From contig CANJKZ010000927.1 in NCBI GenBank assembly GCA_947471745.1, forward strand, positions 372,001 to 436,000: DNA of 64,000 bases, in the 5' to 3' direction. Below the pieces are notes generated by a model. That model was not told the origin of the DNA. It searched no databases and was given only the letters and a program-made list of their open reading frames with translations. The DNA is from Closterium sp. Naga37s-1 (lineage: Eukaryota; Streptophyta; Zygnematophyceae; Desmidiales; Closteriaceae). Positions 43,321-54,777 of this stretch are shown here, in pieces (the stretch's first letter is position 1; each line of letters begins with the position of its first letter). The translations under genes and the position numbers were made by a program.

Positions 43321-43770
43321 TGTCCCGGGAACCACCCTTAAGCTTTCCAACACTCCCTTAGCTAGCCTAGCCTAACAATTGTTGTTCTGCTGGGTTGCCT
43401 AGCTAGCCATCCATCCAGTACGTCAGCCTGCCTCCAGCTGGCCTCGCTGTCTTCCAGCGCCTTCCTGGACTCGGTGTCTGCATAAGGAAACAAGCACACC
43501 ATACATGCAGCCCACACATCACACATGCGCATACCAAGCACACGTCATCTCGCTGCCGATCCTGCCAGCATACCTCCCACCAATCCTGCCCGCCGCCCTC
43601 CATGGAGTTGCCACCCCCTTTTGCCACTCTAGTTGCCACCCCCACCGAGCCCCCACCCTGCTTCGCTTCTGCCATTACAGTTCCCCGCTGCTGAGTGTTT
43701 CGCTTATTTACAAATATACAAGTGTTCCCCCGCAAGCCCATTCTTGGGCGTAAACCTTAGAGTTCTGACA
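43321..43770 (-). repeat. Candidate 5' LTR of the gypsy element
   Basis: 450 bp, minus-strand reading TGTCAGAACTC...CCCGGGACA followed by TGGGACTGCCACTG as a possible primer site. The far-left edge of the insertion ends in a loosely similar AAGTTTCCGACA, so the assignment is tentative. Confidence 0.4.
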
Positions 43771-44769
43771 TGGGGGAAGAAGGGCAGTGCGGTAGGGGAA
43801 GAGACAGTAAAAGGGAACCGACTCGTCAAACGTGACATCCTGAGAGAGCAGGACACGGCGCGAGGTGGTGTGGTAAAACTGCCAGCCAGGCACGTTAGAG
43901 GGAAAGCCAAGGAAGACGAAGGGAATGGCGCGGGAAGAGAGCTTGTCCGCCGAGGTATTGCGGACAAAGGCACGACAGCCCCAGACCCGGAACACCGACG
44001 CATCGCCAACCTCCTCCGTCCAATGCAGTGTAGGCGAGGTCTCCGGCAAGGAGACACGGGGCCAGAGGTTGAGCTGATGCGCGGCGTACCGGACCGCAAA
44101 CGGCCACATACAATAGGGAGCAGCCGCAGGGATCATGGAGGTATGAGCGACCTCCATGACTAAGCCAATGCGGCGCACAGCAACCCCATTTTGCTGCGGG
44201 GAGGCCGGAAGCGTGAACGACTGGAGGACGCGAGCTGGGCTCCACACGTCCATATGGAGAGTCTGTAGGGGAGCAGTCGTCGGGAGAAACGAGGAGGAGT
44301 GAGGAGCGGCGCGCTGCTGCCCCTCGACGCAAGGAAGGCAGGGCGGGGCGGGCGAGGGCGGGAGGGGAGGTAGAGACCTGGGAAGACCAGAGACAAGGAG
44401 GCGGGAGTGCATGCCACGGAGGAGTGGCAGGGAGGGGTGACCAAGGCGGTGGTGCCAAAGGAAAGTCTGGTGCGACAGGAGGCGACACGAACAGGGGGCT
44501 GCTAGCTGACCTCACGCAGATGCAGACGCAGCTACCTGGGAAGGCTCAGTGGTCAGTGTGTACAGACTCGACCCAGGCCGACGGGTGAACGTGGCCAGGT
44601 GACGGCCCGTCCGTGTACACGTGCATATCGTCACACGCTGACCGCCATGAGTGGTGGTAGTGACGTGGAGGGCAGCGGTACTCACCAAGTTCATAGAGAA
44701 CGAGGAGAGGTGAAGACCCAAGAGTGAACCAGAAGGAACCGCCGGACACGGGAGAACAGTGGAGGAACG
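43771..44769 (-). pseudogene. Copia H, middle segment: protease end and integrase
   Basis: Motifs STVLPCPAVPSGSLLGLHLS, TWTGRHLATFTRRPGS-like sequence, CLPCVEGQQRAAPHSSSF, MDVWSPARVL, ASPQQNGVAVRRIGLVMEVA and ASVFRVWGCRAFVRNTSADK. B/D-family integrase. Bounded by the gypsy element on the left and element I on the right. Confidence 0.8.
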
Positions 44770-44946
44770 TGTCAAAAGAGTGAGCATAACAAGGAGCCAT
44801 AGCTAGGGTTTACCTAGCTAGGCAAGAGAGAAATGAGCCAAAGGAGGATGTTCACTAGCAAGCAGGAGGATACATATAGGAAACCCTAAGGGGTCGTACT
44901 CACTACAGAGTACCCCACTGCAGGCTAGACAAACTACATTCTGACA
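44770..44946 (-). repeat. 3' LTR of element I
   Basis: 177 bp, TGTCAAAAGAG...TTCTGACA, followed by CACCCCCATAGTCAAAGTGGGG. Confidence 0.9.
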
Positions 44947-46080
44947 CACCCCCATAGTCAAAGTGGGGTATAATCAGCACAGCAAGCAATCAAGAGCAGG
45001 TTCACAAGTGCAAGCAAAGCTAGAGGCATTCACAAAGGGCAAGTGAGGAGGAGGAGGCGTGACTGTAAGAGGAGAGAAGATAGGCGACGACGGCTGAAGC
45101 TGCAGACACACGGGCAACAAGAGCGGCTAGCACAGTGGCTACCGGGACAGCGCCCCGGACTACTGGAGAAACTGGCTCGGCGGCTACGAGGAGCGGCAGG
45201 AGCAACGGACCCACGGGCGACAAGCGCAGCAGGCTCTCTGGGCTACCAGGACAGCGCCCCGGACTACAGGTGCTGCGGACGACAAGACGGCAGCCTCCGC
45301 TCAACCTCCCCCAACTGTCCCACCCCTTTTTCACACACCCCTTGCTGCACCCTTAGCTCCACTCCCACGTCACCCCCCTAGCACCACTCCTTCGGCTCCC
45401 ACACACCCACCCCCCTCAGCGACAGCTGCAGCAGTGGGAGACGGAGGAGGAGGAGGAGCAGGGGACGACGGACACACCCGGCACCCCCATAACCGCCACC
45501 CCCAAACCCTAAAACGGGTGGCACAGGGCAGGAGCGCGGGGGACGGCGCGGGGGACGGCGCGTGGCCCCCAGGGCGCCACGACGAGACAGCGGGCGGCCG
45601 CGCGCGGCTCCCCAGGGCACCGCGACGGGGCAGCAGGGGGTCGCGCGCGGCTCCCCAGGGCGGTGCGACGGGGCAGCGGGGGCCGCGCGCGGCTCCCCAG
45701 GGCGCCGTGACGGGATTGCGGAAGGGGGCCGCGCGCGGCTCCCCAGGGCGCCACAACGGGGCAGCGGGGGGCCGCGAGCGGCTCCCCAGGGCGACGCGAC
45801 GGGGCGACGGGGGGCCGCGCGTTGGTTTTCGGGGCGACGCGACGGGCTCCAAGGGGGGCGACGCGACCGTCGACGGTGGGGACGCGCGGGTCCCCGGGGT
45901 GACGCGCGAAGAATGAAGCCGCCACGCGCCTCGGGGCGCACGGCGGGCAGAAAACCGCTATGCGCCCCGAGCGTGTGGCGGGAAGAAAAAAGCGTCGCGT
46001 GCCACGGGGCGCGCGATAGACAGGAAAGCAGCGGAAGCAAGTGGGGCCCACAGGCCAAGAGCGTAACAACTCTGATTCCA

Positions 46081-46257
46081 TGTCAAAAGAGTGAGCATAA
46101 CAAGGAGCCATAGCTAGGGTTTACCTAGCTAGGCAAGAGAGAAATGAGCAAAAGGAGGATGTTCACTAGCAAGCAGGAGGATACATATAGGAAACCCTAA
46201 GGGGTCGTACTCACTACAGAGTACCCCACTGCAGGCTAAACAAACTACATTCCGACA
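46081..46257 (-). repeat. 5' LTR of element I
   Basis: 177 bp, matching the left copy; ends TTCCGACA, followed by the duplication GAACG. Confidence 0.9.
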
Positions 46258-47848
46258 GAACGTGCAAGAACTGGGCCCCCTGAGGTGTCAGCCAGTCTGA
46301 CTGCAACAGGTGCAGGGAGTGGTGTGATTGTGGTACTGTCGCGAAAGAAACAGCGGGAAACACCTGAGTCAAGCGTGAAGGCGTGCAAGGCCTCAGCAGG
46401 CGCAGTACCAGGGACAGCAGACTCATTAGCACCTAGAGCAGCAGCCTCTATACCTAGGTTGGGTGGCATATACAGGTAACAGTCATCCTCAGCACTAATA
46501 GTCAATGCATACACGGCTGCAAGGATAGCATAATAATCAAGAGCAAAGATATCTACACCCTGCCTAAGTAGCTCTAGCCAGCGGGGGAGCTCAGTCGCGC
46601 CGGGAAACCCTGCGCGCCATGCGTCGTCAAGACGGGAGAAGCAGCAGGACTGTGTGTGACCAACCTTCCCGCATGTCTGACCAGCGTGGTCACCTGTGCG
46701 AATGACGTAGTGGCAGTGAACACTACCGCCAGATGCCCCACGCTGAGCACGAAGCTCCTAGGGCATAGGGATCTCACGCGGACGCTGCTGCTGCTGCCTC
46801 TGACCACCGCCAGCACCTCCAGCACCTCGAGTACCGCTGCCACCCCGACTGCCACCACTGCCGCCGCCACCACTCCCACTGCCGCCACCACCGCCGCCAC
46901 CAACGCCTCCAGTCCCACTACCACTCCCTCCGCCACCACCGCCACCTCCACCGCCTCCCCCGCCTCCACCACCACCTCCACAGCCGCCACCCCACCACCC
47001 TTGCCTCCCTTGCCCCTGCCGCTGTGGCGCCTCCCACTAGGAGCAGACGCAGCCCCGACCTCGTCAGCACGAAGGAAATCGACAGCAGCAGCAGAAGCAT
47101 AGGAGGGGGCAAGGGGGGAGGGGGAACACTGCGCGCAAGCACTAGGGAAGCGCGCAGGGTAGAGTGGGGCAGCGCACGGCTAGGGAAGAGCGGCGTGCGG
47201 CCAGGGCAGGGTGGGGAGGCGCACGACTAGGGCAGGGCGGCGCAACTGGCAGGGCAGGGCGGCGGCCAGCAGGGTGGCGAGCGGGCAGGGTAGGGCAGGG
47301 CGGCGGCTAGCAGGGCAGCACGCGGGCAGGGCAGGGCAGGGCGGCGGCCAGCAGAGCGGCACGCGGGCAGGGCAGAGCGGCGGCCAGCAGGGCAGCGCGC
47401 GGGTAGGGCAGGGTAGCGCGCGGGTAGCGCGCGGCCTGCACGGCGGCGCGCGGGCAGGGCAGGGCGCGCGTGGGCGGCGCGACGCAGGGCAGAGCGTGCG
47501 CGGGCGGCGCAACGCTTGGTAGGGCGGGGCGTGCGCGGGCAGCGCGATGCAGGGCAGGGCGTGCGCGGGGCGGCGCAACGCAGGGCAGGGCGTGCGCGGG
47601 GCGGCGCGACGCAGGGCAGGGCGCGTGCGGGCGGCGCGACGCGGGGCAGGGCAGGGCAGCGCGACGCTAGCAGGGCGGCGCGACGGGCAGGGCAGAGCAG
47701 CGCGCGGCCAGCAGGGCGGCGCGCGGGCAGGGCAGGGCAGCGCGAGGCCAGCAGGGTGGCGCGACGGGTGGGGTAGCGCGATACGGGCAGCGAGCTATAC
47801 GGTGGGCCCTAAAAAAAAGGTCTTGGAACAGGACCTGCTCTGATACCA
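46258..47848 (-). pseudogene. Copia H, 5' segment: leader, gag end and protease start
   Basis: Protease FTLDSGVSRCFFRDSTTITP, preceded by ALTISAEDDCYLYMPPNLGI. The gag end has YVIRTGDHAGQTCGKVGHTQ and SRLDDAWRAGFPGATELPRW with a Gly-rich stretch. 47100-47820 is a GC-rich leader made of GCAGGGCGGCGCGCGGGCAG-type units. The gag N-terminal domain was not seen. Same family as B1 and D. Confidence 0.75.
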
Positions 47849-47979
47849 CGTCAAAAGACTATGCGAGAATGAATGCATTGAACAGAAAGGTGGTACAAGT
47901 ACTAACCCTAATTGGGTTGTACCCCATATGGGCTACCCCACTTCAGCCTACACAACACACACAACATAATAGTTTGATA
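47849..47979 (-). repeat. 5' LTR of copia H
   Basis: 131 bp. On the minus strand it ends CTTTTGACG and is followed by a perfect TGGTATCAGAGCAGG primer site. It shares ACTAACCCTAATTGGGTTGTACCCC-type sequence layout with the LTRs of B1 and D. Terminal bases have drifted. No partner LTR found. Confidence 0.7.
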
Positions 47980-48300
47980 ACCTTGTGCGCGTTCACCACT
48001 TGGCAACTTCATGCCTGGAGGCGCCCACCCTTCAGGCCGGCTGATACACCTGAACCAAGGGTGTCCAGCCTTCTTGCAGCACCAGCACGCACCCTCCATT
48101 TGGGTGTTTCCCGTGCCACCAGAGCTCCCATGCCCCTCGTTATAGTCACCTCGGCCTCTCCCTCTACCAAAGCCTCTCCCATGCCTCGGCCTCTTCCACC
48201 CCCTCTTCCTCTACTGCCTCCTACAGCTCCATACCCCTCAGCAGTCTTGTTGACAGCACCACCACCCATGTGGCGCCTGCATCCTAGAATCTGCTGCCGT
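47980..48300 (-). pseudogene. Copia-like gag zinc-knuckle fragment
   Basis: Minus-strand fragments with a Gly/Arg-rich stretch (GSRGRGGGRGRGMGEAL) and CWCCKKAGHPWFRC, a CCHC knuckle of a different gag lineage. H's LTR abuts it, so H may have inserted here. The stretch from 48300 to 48728 holds nothing recognisable. Confidence 0.45.
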
Positions 48301-48728
48301 AGCTACTCATCCTTGTACTCCACTTTAGGGTTAGGTAGTACTTGTATTCATCGTTGCTACTACCTAGTCCACCATTCCTACGTGATATTCTTGACATCTT
48401 GTCTTAATATGAAATTTTTTGAATTATGTTTCAAAATTTAAACGATTGTGACAAGACTTGTAAAGGAGCATGCAGTAAGGAGTCAATTGCTCCTTAACTT
48501 GTGGCAGGTCTACGGACCTGCCACCTAGTCCATTTCATTCGTAGATCTAAATCTACAACGCATCCCTTCCTGCCTTATAGAGAAAATTTCTTACAGACCT
48601 TAGTTTCGATACATATCATCCTAATCCTTGAAGTTACCACTATTTTTAATTTGCAATTAATTGTGCTCTATGATTAAGATCCGAAATGCTATGACAACTG
48701 CATGATGACTGCTCTGCAGAGTCCTTGT

Positions 48729-49110
48729 CAAGGTGCAAAAAAACGACGTTTTTTTTTCAAATTTTGATCGTAAAATACCGTATCGTAAGAAACGATCGTA
48801 AAAAACGACAAAAAACGGTTTTTGAAAATAAATACTTTTGGTGCAAAAAAACCTTCGTTTTTTTCAGTAAAAATACCAAAACTGCTGCTGAAACAAGGGG
48901 ATTGATTGGTGAGAAGAACAAGGGGGCCGTTAGAAGTGCTGATGATGCAGCGGAAGATTGTTAGAAGTGCTTTTGTGATCAGAACAGCATCTTTGAAGTT
49001 GAAGAGTTCTTTTTGTCTAACAAAAAACGACGTTTTTTTCCCAAAAGGTACCGTAAAATACCATCGAAAAAAACAATCGTATTTTTCGACAATCGTTTTT
49101 TTCTACCTTG
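48729..49110. mobile_element. AT-rich hAT-like MITE, 382 bp
   Basis: Inverted ends CAAGGTGCAAAAAAACGA and CAAGGTAGAAAAAAACGA (18 bp, two mismatches), flanked by GTCCTTGT (48721-48728) and GTCCTTGA (49111-49118), an 8-bp duplication with one mismatch. The interior is full of AAAACGACGTTTTT and TAAAATACCGT motifs in both orientations. No coding capacity. The 8-bp duplication points to hAT; the superfamily call is less sure than for the element at 2228. Confidence 0.7.
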
Positions 49111-49118
49111 GTCCTTGA

Positions 49119-49490
49119 AGAGTCTTGTCTTAATCTTTGGATTGGCTACAATGTAACTTCATGTGACCAGGCCCTCAGATTCACTTTTAGGCACATAAGT
49201 ACATCAGGTTCCCTCTGTGTAGAATCCCTAATCGTCAGTGTCCCCCCAAAAAAGGCCTAAAACATCAGTGTTACTTACATAAAAACTCAGATGCATCAGT
49301 GTTCTCTATTAGCCAAGGCTGTTATTATTAAAGGTCTTTAAATAGTCATGAACTCTAGCAAGCAACCTTCTAAAACAAAACTATGCTAACTAGCTAGCAT
49401 CAGCAGCAAGAGAGGGTTTAATCATCATCATCATCACTGGCATTGCCCTTAGCCTCTGCTTCTACCACTTCATCACGCACCCTACACCCT
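49119..49490. other. AT-rich intergenic stretch
   Basis: No gene seen. Contains CATCAGTGTTACTTAC and CATCAGTGTTCTC motifs like those in the other AT-rich islands, and a short ATCATCATC run near 49422. Confidence 0.4.
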
Positions 49491-49494
49491 AAAC

Positions 49495-51690
49495 CCACTC
49501 GTCTGGCATGAAGAGCCTGACTCCCACCACGGAGTCCAGATCCTTGAACCTCTTGCTGAGGTTATGCACGAGCGTTTTGGCGAACGTGGTGCAGAGATCG
49601 ACGCAGGCGTCGTGACTTCCTAAATTGGGTAATCTTCGTAGGGGTTCTCGTACAGCTGGAACGTGTGTGTAGTCAGCCGATCGTCCAAGTCCACTCCGTG
49701 CACCTTCACCTCGGGGCAGCCACCATCAGGCCCGTGCTTCTTGATGAACGGGGATAGGCGCGCGCTCATCCCGCCTCTGAAATCGTCACCACAGTCGACA
49801 TAGCGGGAGTCAAGGTAAGACAATGATATCCGGATCTGCGCATGTACACCTGCTATGTCAAGCTATTAGGGGTGGACAGAAAGAAAACATAGGGAGACAA
49901 GAACAACAGAGGGAATGTACACAAAATCAGTGCGCTGCAGCATGTTTCCGCAGTCATTAGCATTCTATCAACAGGCACAAACCGAAGCTAGGCAAACAAT
50001 AACGGGACAACATGGGAGGTGCAGCAGGCGCTATACACAGGCATGCAAGTAACCCTACTCACCTCTCGCTGCTGGAATGCCCCGTTCAAGTCATTCAGCT
50101 GCTCGAGCTTGTCTGCAAGGAAGTACAACAGGAAGTGAAACCTGTAGCTGGTGGCGAGCTCGTACAGACTGCTGTCCCACTCATACAGCATGACAATGAG
50201 CGTGGGGAAGACCTTTACTGCGCGCAAGAAGGCATCACCCTTGGAGAGCCACCGGACTTGGTGAATCCCTTGGAGCTCCAGGGTCGTGGCGATGAAAACC
50301 TTTGAAGCGCAATAAACCGTTGGTGCCAAGGGCCAGAACGCCCAAGATGCTCAGCCACTTGGCGGAGCAGCGAGTCGACCATCTCGAACTCGGGGAGTGC
50401 TTCAGCTGCATCTTTTGATGTGAGCGCCTCCCTTAGTTCACAACAAAACACAATCCGGCACCACGATGCATGAGCACAGGTTACTACAGGTACTCCAGAG
50501 AAGCGCAAACTAAACCAAGATCGTACTTGTGGGCGATGCAGTGGCTTGAGACGGGATGCGGTATGCGGAGGCGGAGTCGAGCGGCAAGACCATTAGTTTC
50601 TACCATCATCACACTCGCGCTGTCAGTGCTAATGCCGGCGATCCTGGCAAGATCAATGTCGGGGGCCTGCAGGTGGGACAGGAACACAGAGAGGAGAGAG
50701 GCAGCATCGCCCTTCTCTACATTCAGCAGGGCAAGGAACTCAATGACGACACGGTTCTCACGGATGAAAGTGGCAAAAAGAATCATGTTCTTTCCTTAAC
50801 ACCTGTCCGTGTCACATGTAACCCCAAGGTACGTGCTTGAAAGGATGTGCTGGAGTTGCGTTGTGTGCAACCACATGGCCATCGACTGTGTTAGTTGCCC
50901 GAAGCCGTCTTGTGGCGCATGTGAAACAAGACAATGTCAGAGATAATGTGTTTCAAAACACAATCATAGCTTACATTTTTGGGAAAGGATTACTCACGTA
51001 GTGTAACAGGTTCCATAACCTTTCGCAGGGAACCCAGGAACCTTCAGCGCCGTGAGGTAGCGAACAAGATTCACCCATAGCTATATGGGTGCATCTTGCT
51101 TGGTGACAAAGAGGAGGGAGTCGAGCAGCTTGATGACACGTTCCTTCTCGGTGTCGCGAGCAGGATTGTCGCCGTTCGATCCGGGGCTGCTTGGCATCTT
51201 CTGATGGCAGTTTTTCCTGGCTCTTTATTGCCTCCTTGTGCTTGGTTGTTGATGCATGCATTTTGAACGCCTGCGTCTGCACGTTTGTGGCGCCCTTACC
51301 GCCTATTCCGTGCGGTCCAGCGTAGCCTGCGTGCTCTGTACTGATACTGCAGTTGAAAGCAGGGATACCGTCAGCAATTTTTAGCAAAATAAGCCAAGAA
51401 AACCTCTCCAGCCACTCCTCGGCGTAAATCGCATCAGGGCCTGCCGGTTTAGAAGGCCCGAAAACAGATGGCGTCACCGGCGTGCCTGCGACTACGGGCG
51501 ATGACCGTTGGTCGGCCTGTAAAGGCGGAGAAGCTCCATTGTTTTCGCCCTTTGTGAACCATGGCAGTGTTGACTTTGTGTATCTGGTGTTCTTCTTAGC
51601 CACGGGTACTGCCGGGGTTTTTTCAACAGAAGGCAAGGAGCTGTTTTGCTCAACCACTAGCGCTGTAGGGGATACACACAACCCCTCATT
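49495..51690 (-). pseudogene. hAT-type transposase gene (DUF4371/ZNF862-like), decayed
   Basis: Successive minus-strand segments match the hAT transposase order. 51681-51190: AEEWLERFSWLILLKIADG and MHASTTKHKEA (degenerate TTF/BED-type zinc-finger region). About 51150-51000, in another frame: LLDSLLFVTKQDAP. 50786-50484: ARIAGISTDSASVMMVETNG and HPVSSHCIAHKYDLGLV. 50430-50330: LPEFEMVDSLLRQVAEHLGR and SGPWHQRFIALQ. 50329-50060: TLELQGIHQVRWLSKGDAFL and FHFLLYFLADKLEQLNDLNG. 49823-49620: YLDSRYVDCGDDFRGGMSAR. 49614-49495: HDACVDLCTTFAKTLVHNLS and LFMPDEW. At least two frame changes look like single-base indels (near 50318 and 49618). A likely intron, GTGAGT...CAG, spans 49850-50062, although its phase does not close cleanly. 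Either a dead hAT transposon or a domesticated copy. No inverted ends found around it. Confidence 0.7.
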
Positions 51691-51699
51691 ATCAATGGG

Positions 51700-53085
51700 T
51701 TCGAAGGGAACACAAGTCAGGCGGCGCGACTACAGTTGCCTCTACAAGCTTGTTGACTTGCGCTAGGCTAGAGAAAAGCAGATCCAAGCTGGTAACAGCA
51801 GCGAAAATATCAACTGGCAGACGACGATGCGTATGATTGCTCGCCATTGAATTCCATGCCATCCTGGGGGTCCGGCATAGCTTGTAGAGCTACTAAACAG
51901 CATCTAACGAAAGGTACGATGCAAACTAGAAAGAGGATTGCCAGTGCATGGCTAACTGCCTCCACACGGGTGACTGCCTATTGGTACACAAGGTAGGAAA
52001 GCGAGGAAACCCCATGCGGATGGAAAGGATGGAGCAGAATGGGAGCCTGGATGGCAGGTAGCACGGCTGGGCGGCATGAATGCAACCCATCATGACAGCA
52101 TCAATGCTTGACAGCACTACATAGACAAAACGCGCCACAGGTGCAAGCAATAGGACAGAACTCTCGCAATGCAACCTTCTAGCATTGCTGTGTTGCAATT
52201 TTCCCATTGGTCAACACATACGATGCTGCAAAATTGGCCAATGATCTGACCAAATGCGCCAACAAAGCAGCCCGCAAAGTGAATAACAAGGGGCGGATTT
52301 GTTTGGTAGTCATCGCCAGACGGTGCTGACACCACGGGAATATGTGATTCCCAATACTTCCGGGCAAATCCACTCGGAACGGTTAGGAATCGCATTCAGT
52401 GTCAGTTTCGTTACAACGTAGTGGAATCAGTGTCCCTAAAAAAAAAAAGCCTGGAAGTTTAGAGTCATCTGGCAAAGTAAGGCTGGAACATCAGAATCAC
52501 AAAAAGCTGAACACTGAAAGATCAGTGTAGGTACACAATACCTACCTGAAAATCAGGAATTTCAGGGTAAATTTCATGGTACCGTCATTGCCCGGATATA
52601 AGACATGCCGTATATGTCTTATATCGTGTACAAGCAAAAACGATTGGGTTGTCTTGTATTTGGGACAATTTAGAAAGACTTTTAAGTCTTATAAATGGAC
52701 AAGAACTACCCCATCGTTTTACAATTGTCCCTAACCCCTACATTGGCTTAACTTAACTCGTGCACCACGCCCTCAGATATAAGCGTAAAACACACTGACT
52801 AGGCTGATTTTGTAGCTGTGATTTTCGTTTTCCCTGAAAATTCTGCATATGCTTCAATTTTGCACTGAAATTTCAGTATAACCTACCTTGCCACCCTAAC
52901 CATATTGCGTGTTGCTGTACAAGTAACACTGATGAATCAGTATAGCGACGTGAGTCACTGAAATGGACTTGACCGCGTGGAGGGGTGGATGATAGGGTAC
53001 GCAAGTACAGTCTGTACCTTCCCGTGATTCCCGAAACCCCACCCACACACTTGGCATTTTTTCGCATGCGCTCCACAGATATCAG
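51700..53085. other. Intergenic region between the hAT gene and copia J
   Basis: A minus-strand frame at 52395-52117 (LTVPSGFARKYWESHIP) has no supported family. From 52400 onwards the sequence is AT-rich with repeated ATCAGTGT, TCAGGGTAA and CACTGA motifs. No gene is called. Confidence 0.4.
52595..52625. other. 12-bp perfect hairpin with TATAAGACA motif
   Basis: GATATAAGACAT, a 7-nt loop, ATGTCTTATATC. Preceded by CCCG. A related hairpin lies at 60165-60204. Resembles the spaced inverted motifs at the ends of some Tc1/mariner-pogo elements. Confidence 0.45.
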
Positions 53086-53090
53086 GTGCG

Positions 53091-53227
53091 TGTCGAGACT
53101 AGGTCAGGAGAATGGTTGATGATTAGGTCAAGGGGGATGAGTACAAGAACAATATGGAGAGAAATTGTGTACCCCCTAGTGCTAACACCCATATAGCCTA
53201 AAACACATAAGCATATATGTTTTGACA
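53091..53227 (-). repeat. 3' LTR of copia J
   Basis: 137 bp, TGTCGAGACT...GTTTTGACA, followed by CACCCCCATAGGCG. Confidence 0.85.
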
Positions 53228-53529
53228 CACCCCCATAGGCGAAATGGGGGATAGCCAGAGAAAGCAATGGTCACAAGACCAGTAAAGAGAAGCGACAAAA
53301 CAAAGCAAGCTCAGGGTGGATCATGAAGTCACCACACACTCTGAGCATAAGCAAATGGCCACAAGGCCAGTTCACATGCAGGGTTATATAATGAGAACAA
53401 GCAGTACAGTGATCAAAACCTAGCAAGTTTAAGCATGCAAGTATATCTATAAAGATCACAGTACAAGTAAAGTCAAGAAGTGAGCAACTAAGGCCAAGTA
53501 GGCACAAGGCCTAAAACAGTACAGAAACA

Positions 53530-54777
53530 CTAATGATCACAAGGCTGAAGTGCCTTGGTGAATATATCAGCAGTGTTGGCCCGAGATGCCACGTAAGCAA
53601 GATGAAGCTGACCACCCTGCTGCAACTCTCGAGCGAGGAAGTAACGCAAAGCAATGTGCTTCGTCCTGTGCTCCAGTCTGTGCTCATGACACAAGGCAAT
53701 CATGGCCTTTTTGTCGACGTACAAAACTAGAGGAGAACGAGGCGGCTCTCCCAAGTCGGTCAGCAGGTAGGAGAGCCAACGTAACTCCTGTGCAGCCATG
53801 GCCCCAGCGTAGATCTCAGCCTCACAACTAGAACAGAGAACAGAAGACGAGCGGGCAGACCGCCACGAAACGGAGCCGGAGCCAAGGCTGAAAGTGTAAC
53901 CCTGTGACGACCGCTGCGTAGCCAAGTCGTCAACCGAAGAAGCGTCTGCATGTCCAGTGAGGTCAACTGGACCCTGTCCTCCAAGCATGAGCCCCATGCC
54001 CAACGTACTGCACAAGTAGCGGAACACCCTCTTAGCAGCCTTCCAGTGCTTTGGACGGTGTCTCCCCGGCGCAACGTAGCATGCCAGGATGCTAAGAGGG
54101 TAGGCAAGGTCAGGTCGAGTGCAGGTCATCAGGTACATGAGGCAGCCCACAAGCTCTGGATATGGGCCACTCGGCTCTACGGACTCGTCCAAAGGTGGAG
54201 CTGAGAGCGAGTGACCTGTAGCCAGAGGAGTGGCCTGTGCCGAGGAGTACTAGAAGTCGAAGCGCTGAAGGGTTTGCTGCACCATGTGTGACCGAGTCAA
54301 GGTAATGGTGCGCCGTGCTCTGTCCCGGGTGGTTTGCAAGCCAAGATAGCTGCGCAGCTCACCCAGGTCTGTGCACGTGTGTCTCTTCTGCAGCTCCGAC
54401 TTCACGTGGGCCAGTCCCTCAGTGTGAGCAGTGGAAAAAACTAAGTCGTCGACGTACACGAGGATGTAGAACGGCGGCAGCGACGTGTCGGTGCGCAGAA
54501 ACAGTGACGGGTCAGCAGTCGAAGGAGCAAACCCAAGAGACGCAAGCGTCGCCCTCAGTGTGTCGTGCCACTCACGAGGCGCCTGGCAGAGACCATAGAC
54601 TGGCCGCCGGAGGCTCCACTGGGTACCAGGAGGAAACGACCCCGTGAAGCCAGGTGGGCGGTACAGCCAGATCTCCTCGTGCTGGCTGCCCTGTAAGAAA
54701 GCCGTGCTGAAGTCAAGAGAGTGAAGCTCGTAGTCGCGCTGAGCGGCGACGTGCAGCACCATCCGAAGAGTGGTCAT
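53530..54777 (-). pseudogene. Reverse transcriptase and RNase H of copia J
   Basis: RT: HSLDFSTAFLQGSQHEEIWL, VYGLCQAPREWHDTLRATLA, FYILVYVDDLVFSTAHT (YVDD), LGELRSYLGLQTTRDRARRT. RNase H: CTRPDLAYPLSILACYVAPG, TGHADASSVDDLATQRSSQG, SSCEAEIYAGAMAAQELRWL and HRTKHIALRYFLARELQQGG. Same family as B1 and D. Confidence 0.85.

Larger units (their letters stand above)
38629..43770 (-). mobile_element. Ty3/gypsy LTR retrotransposon with a DNA cytosine methyltransferase domain
   Basis: Minus-strand order: candidate 5' LTR (43321-43770), gag with three zinc knuckles, retropepsin-like protease, C5-type DNA methyltransferase, reverse transcriptase. RNase H, integrase and a full 3' LTR were not seen. It sits inside copia H: the H frame PFYCLFPYRTALLPP stops at its right edge and PPPPPLFLAPGPPP resumes at its left edge. 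G-rich 5-mers flank both edges (GGGGG left, TGGGG right), so the target duplication is likely but not clean. The element is broken. Its long frames, including 659 residues of protease plus methyltransferase, suggest it is not ancient. Confidence 0.82.
44770..46257 (-). mobile_element. Non-autonomous LTR element I (TRIM-like), nested in copia H
   Basis: 1488 bp on the minus strand with 177-bp LTRs (44770-44946, 46081-46257) that differ by eye at three positions. Perfect 5-bp target duplication GAACG at 44765-44769 and 46258-46262. Primer site TGGAATCAGAGTT next to the right LTR, purine tract GACTATGGGGGTG next to the left LTR. The GC-rich interior has no gag or pol; on the minus strand it carries the same AVRPEARGGF-encoding segment as element E, and the LTRs of E and I align. 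Its primer site shows one change from TGGTATCAGAG. Confidence 0.9.

Noticed and set aside
43187-43770. A host gene between gypsy gag and copia H
   Set aside because: No conserved frame; position and TG...CA ends fit the gypsy 5' LTR better.
52117-52395. A plant B3-type DNA-binding domain (LTVPSGFARKYWE)
   Set aside because: Only one short stretch is suggestive; the rest of the 92-residue frame does not fit and no neighbouring exon supports it.
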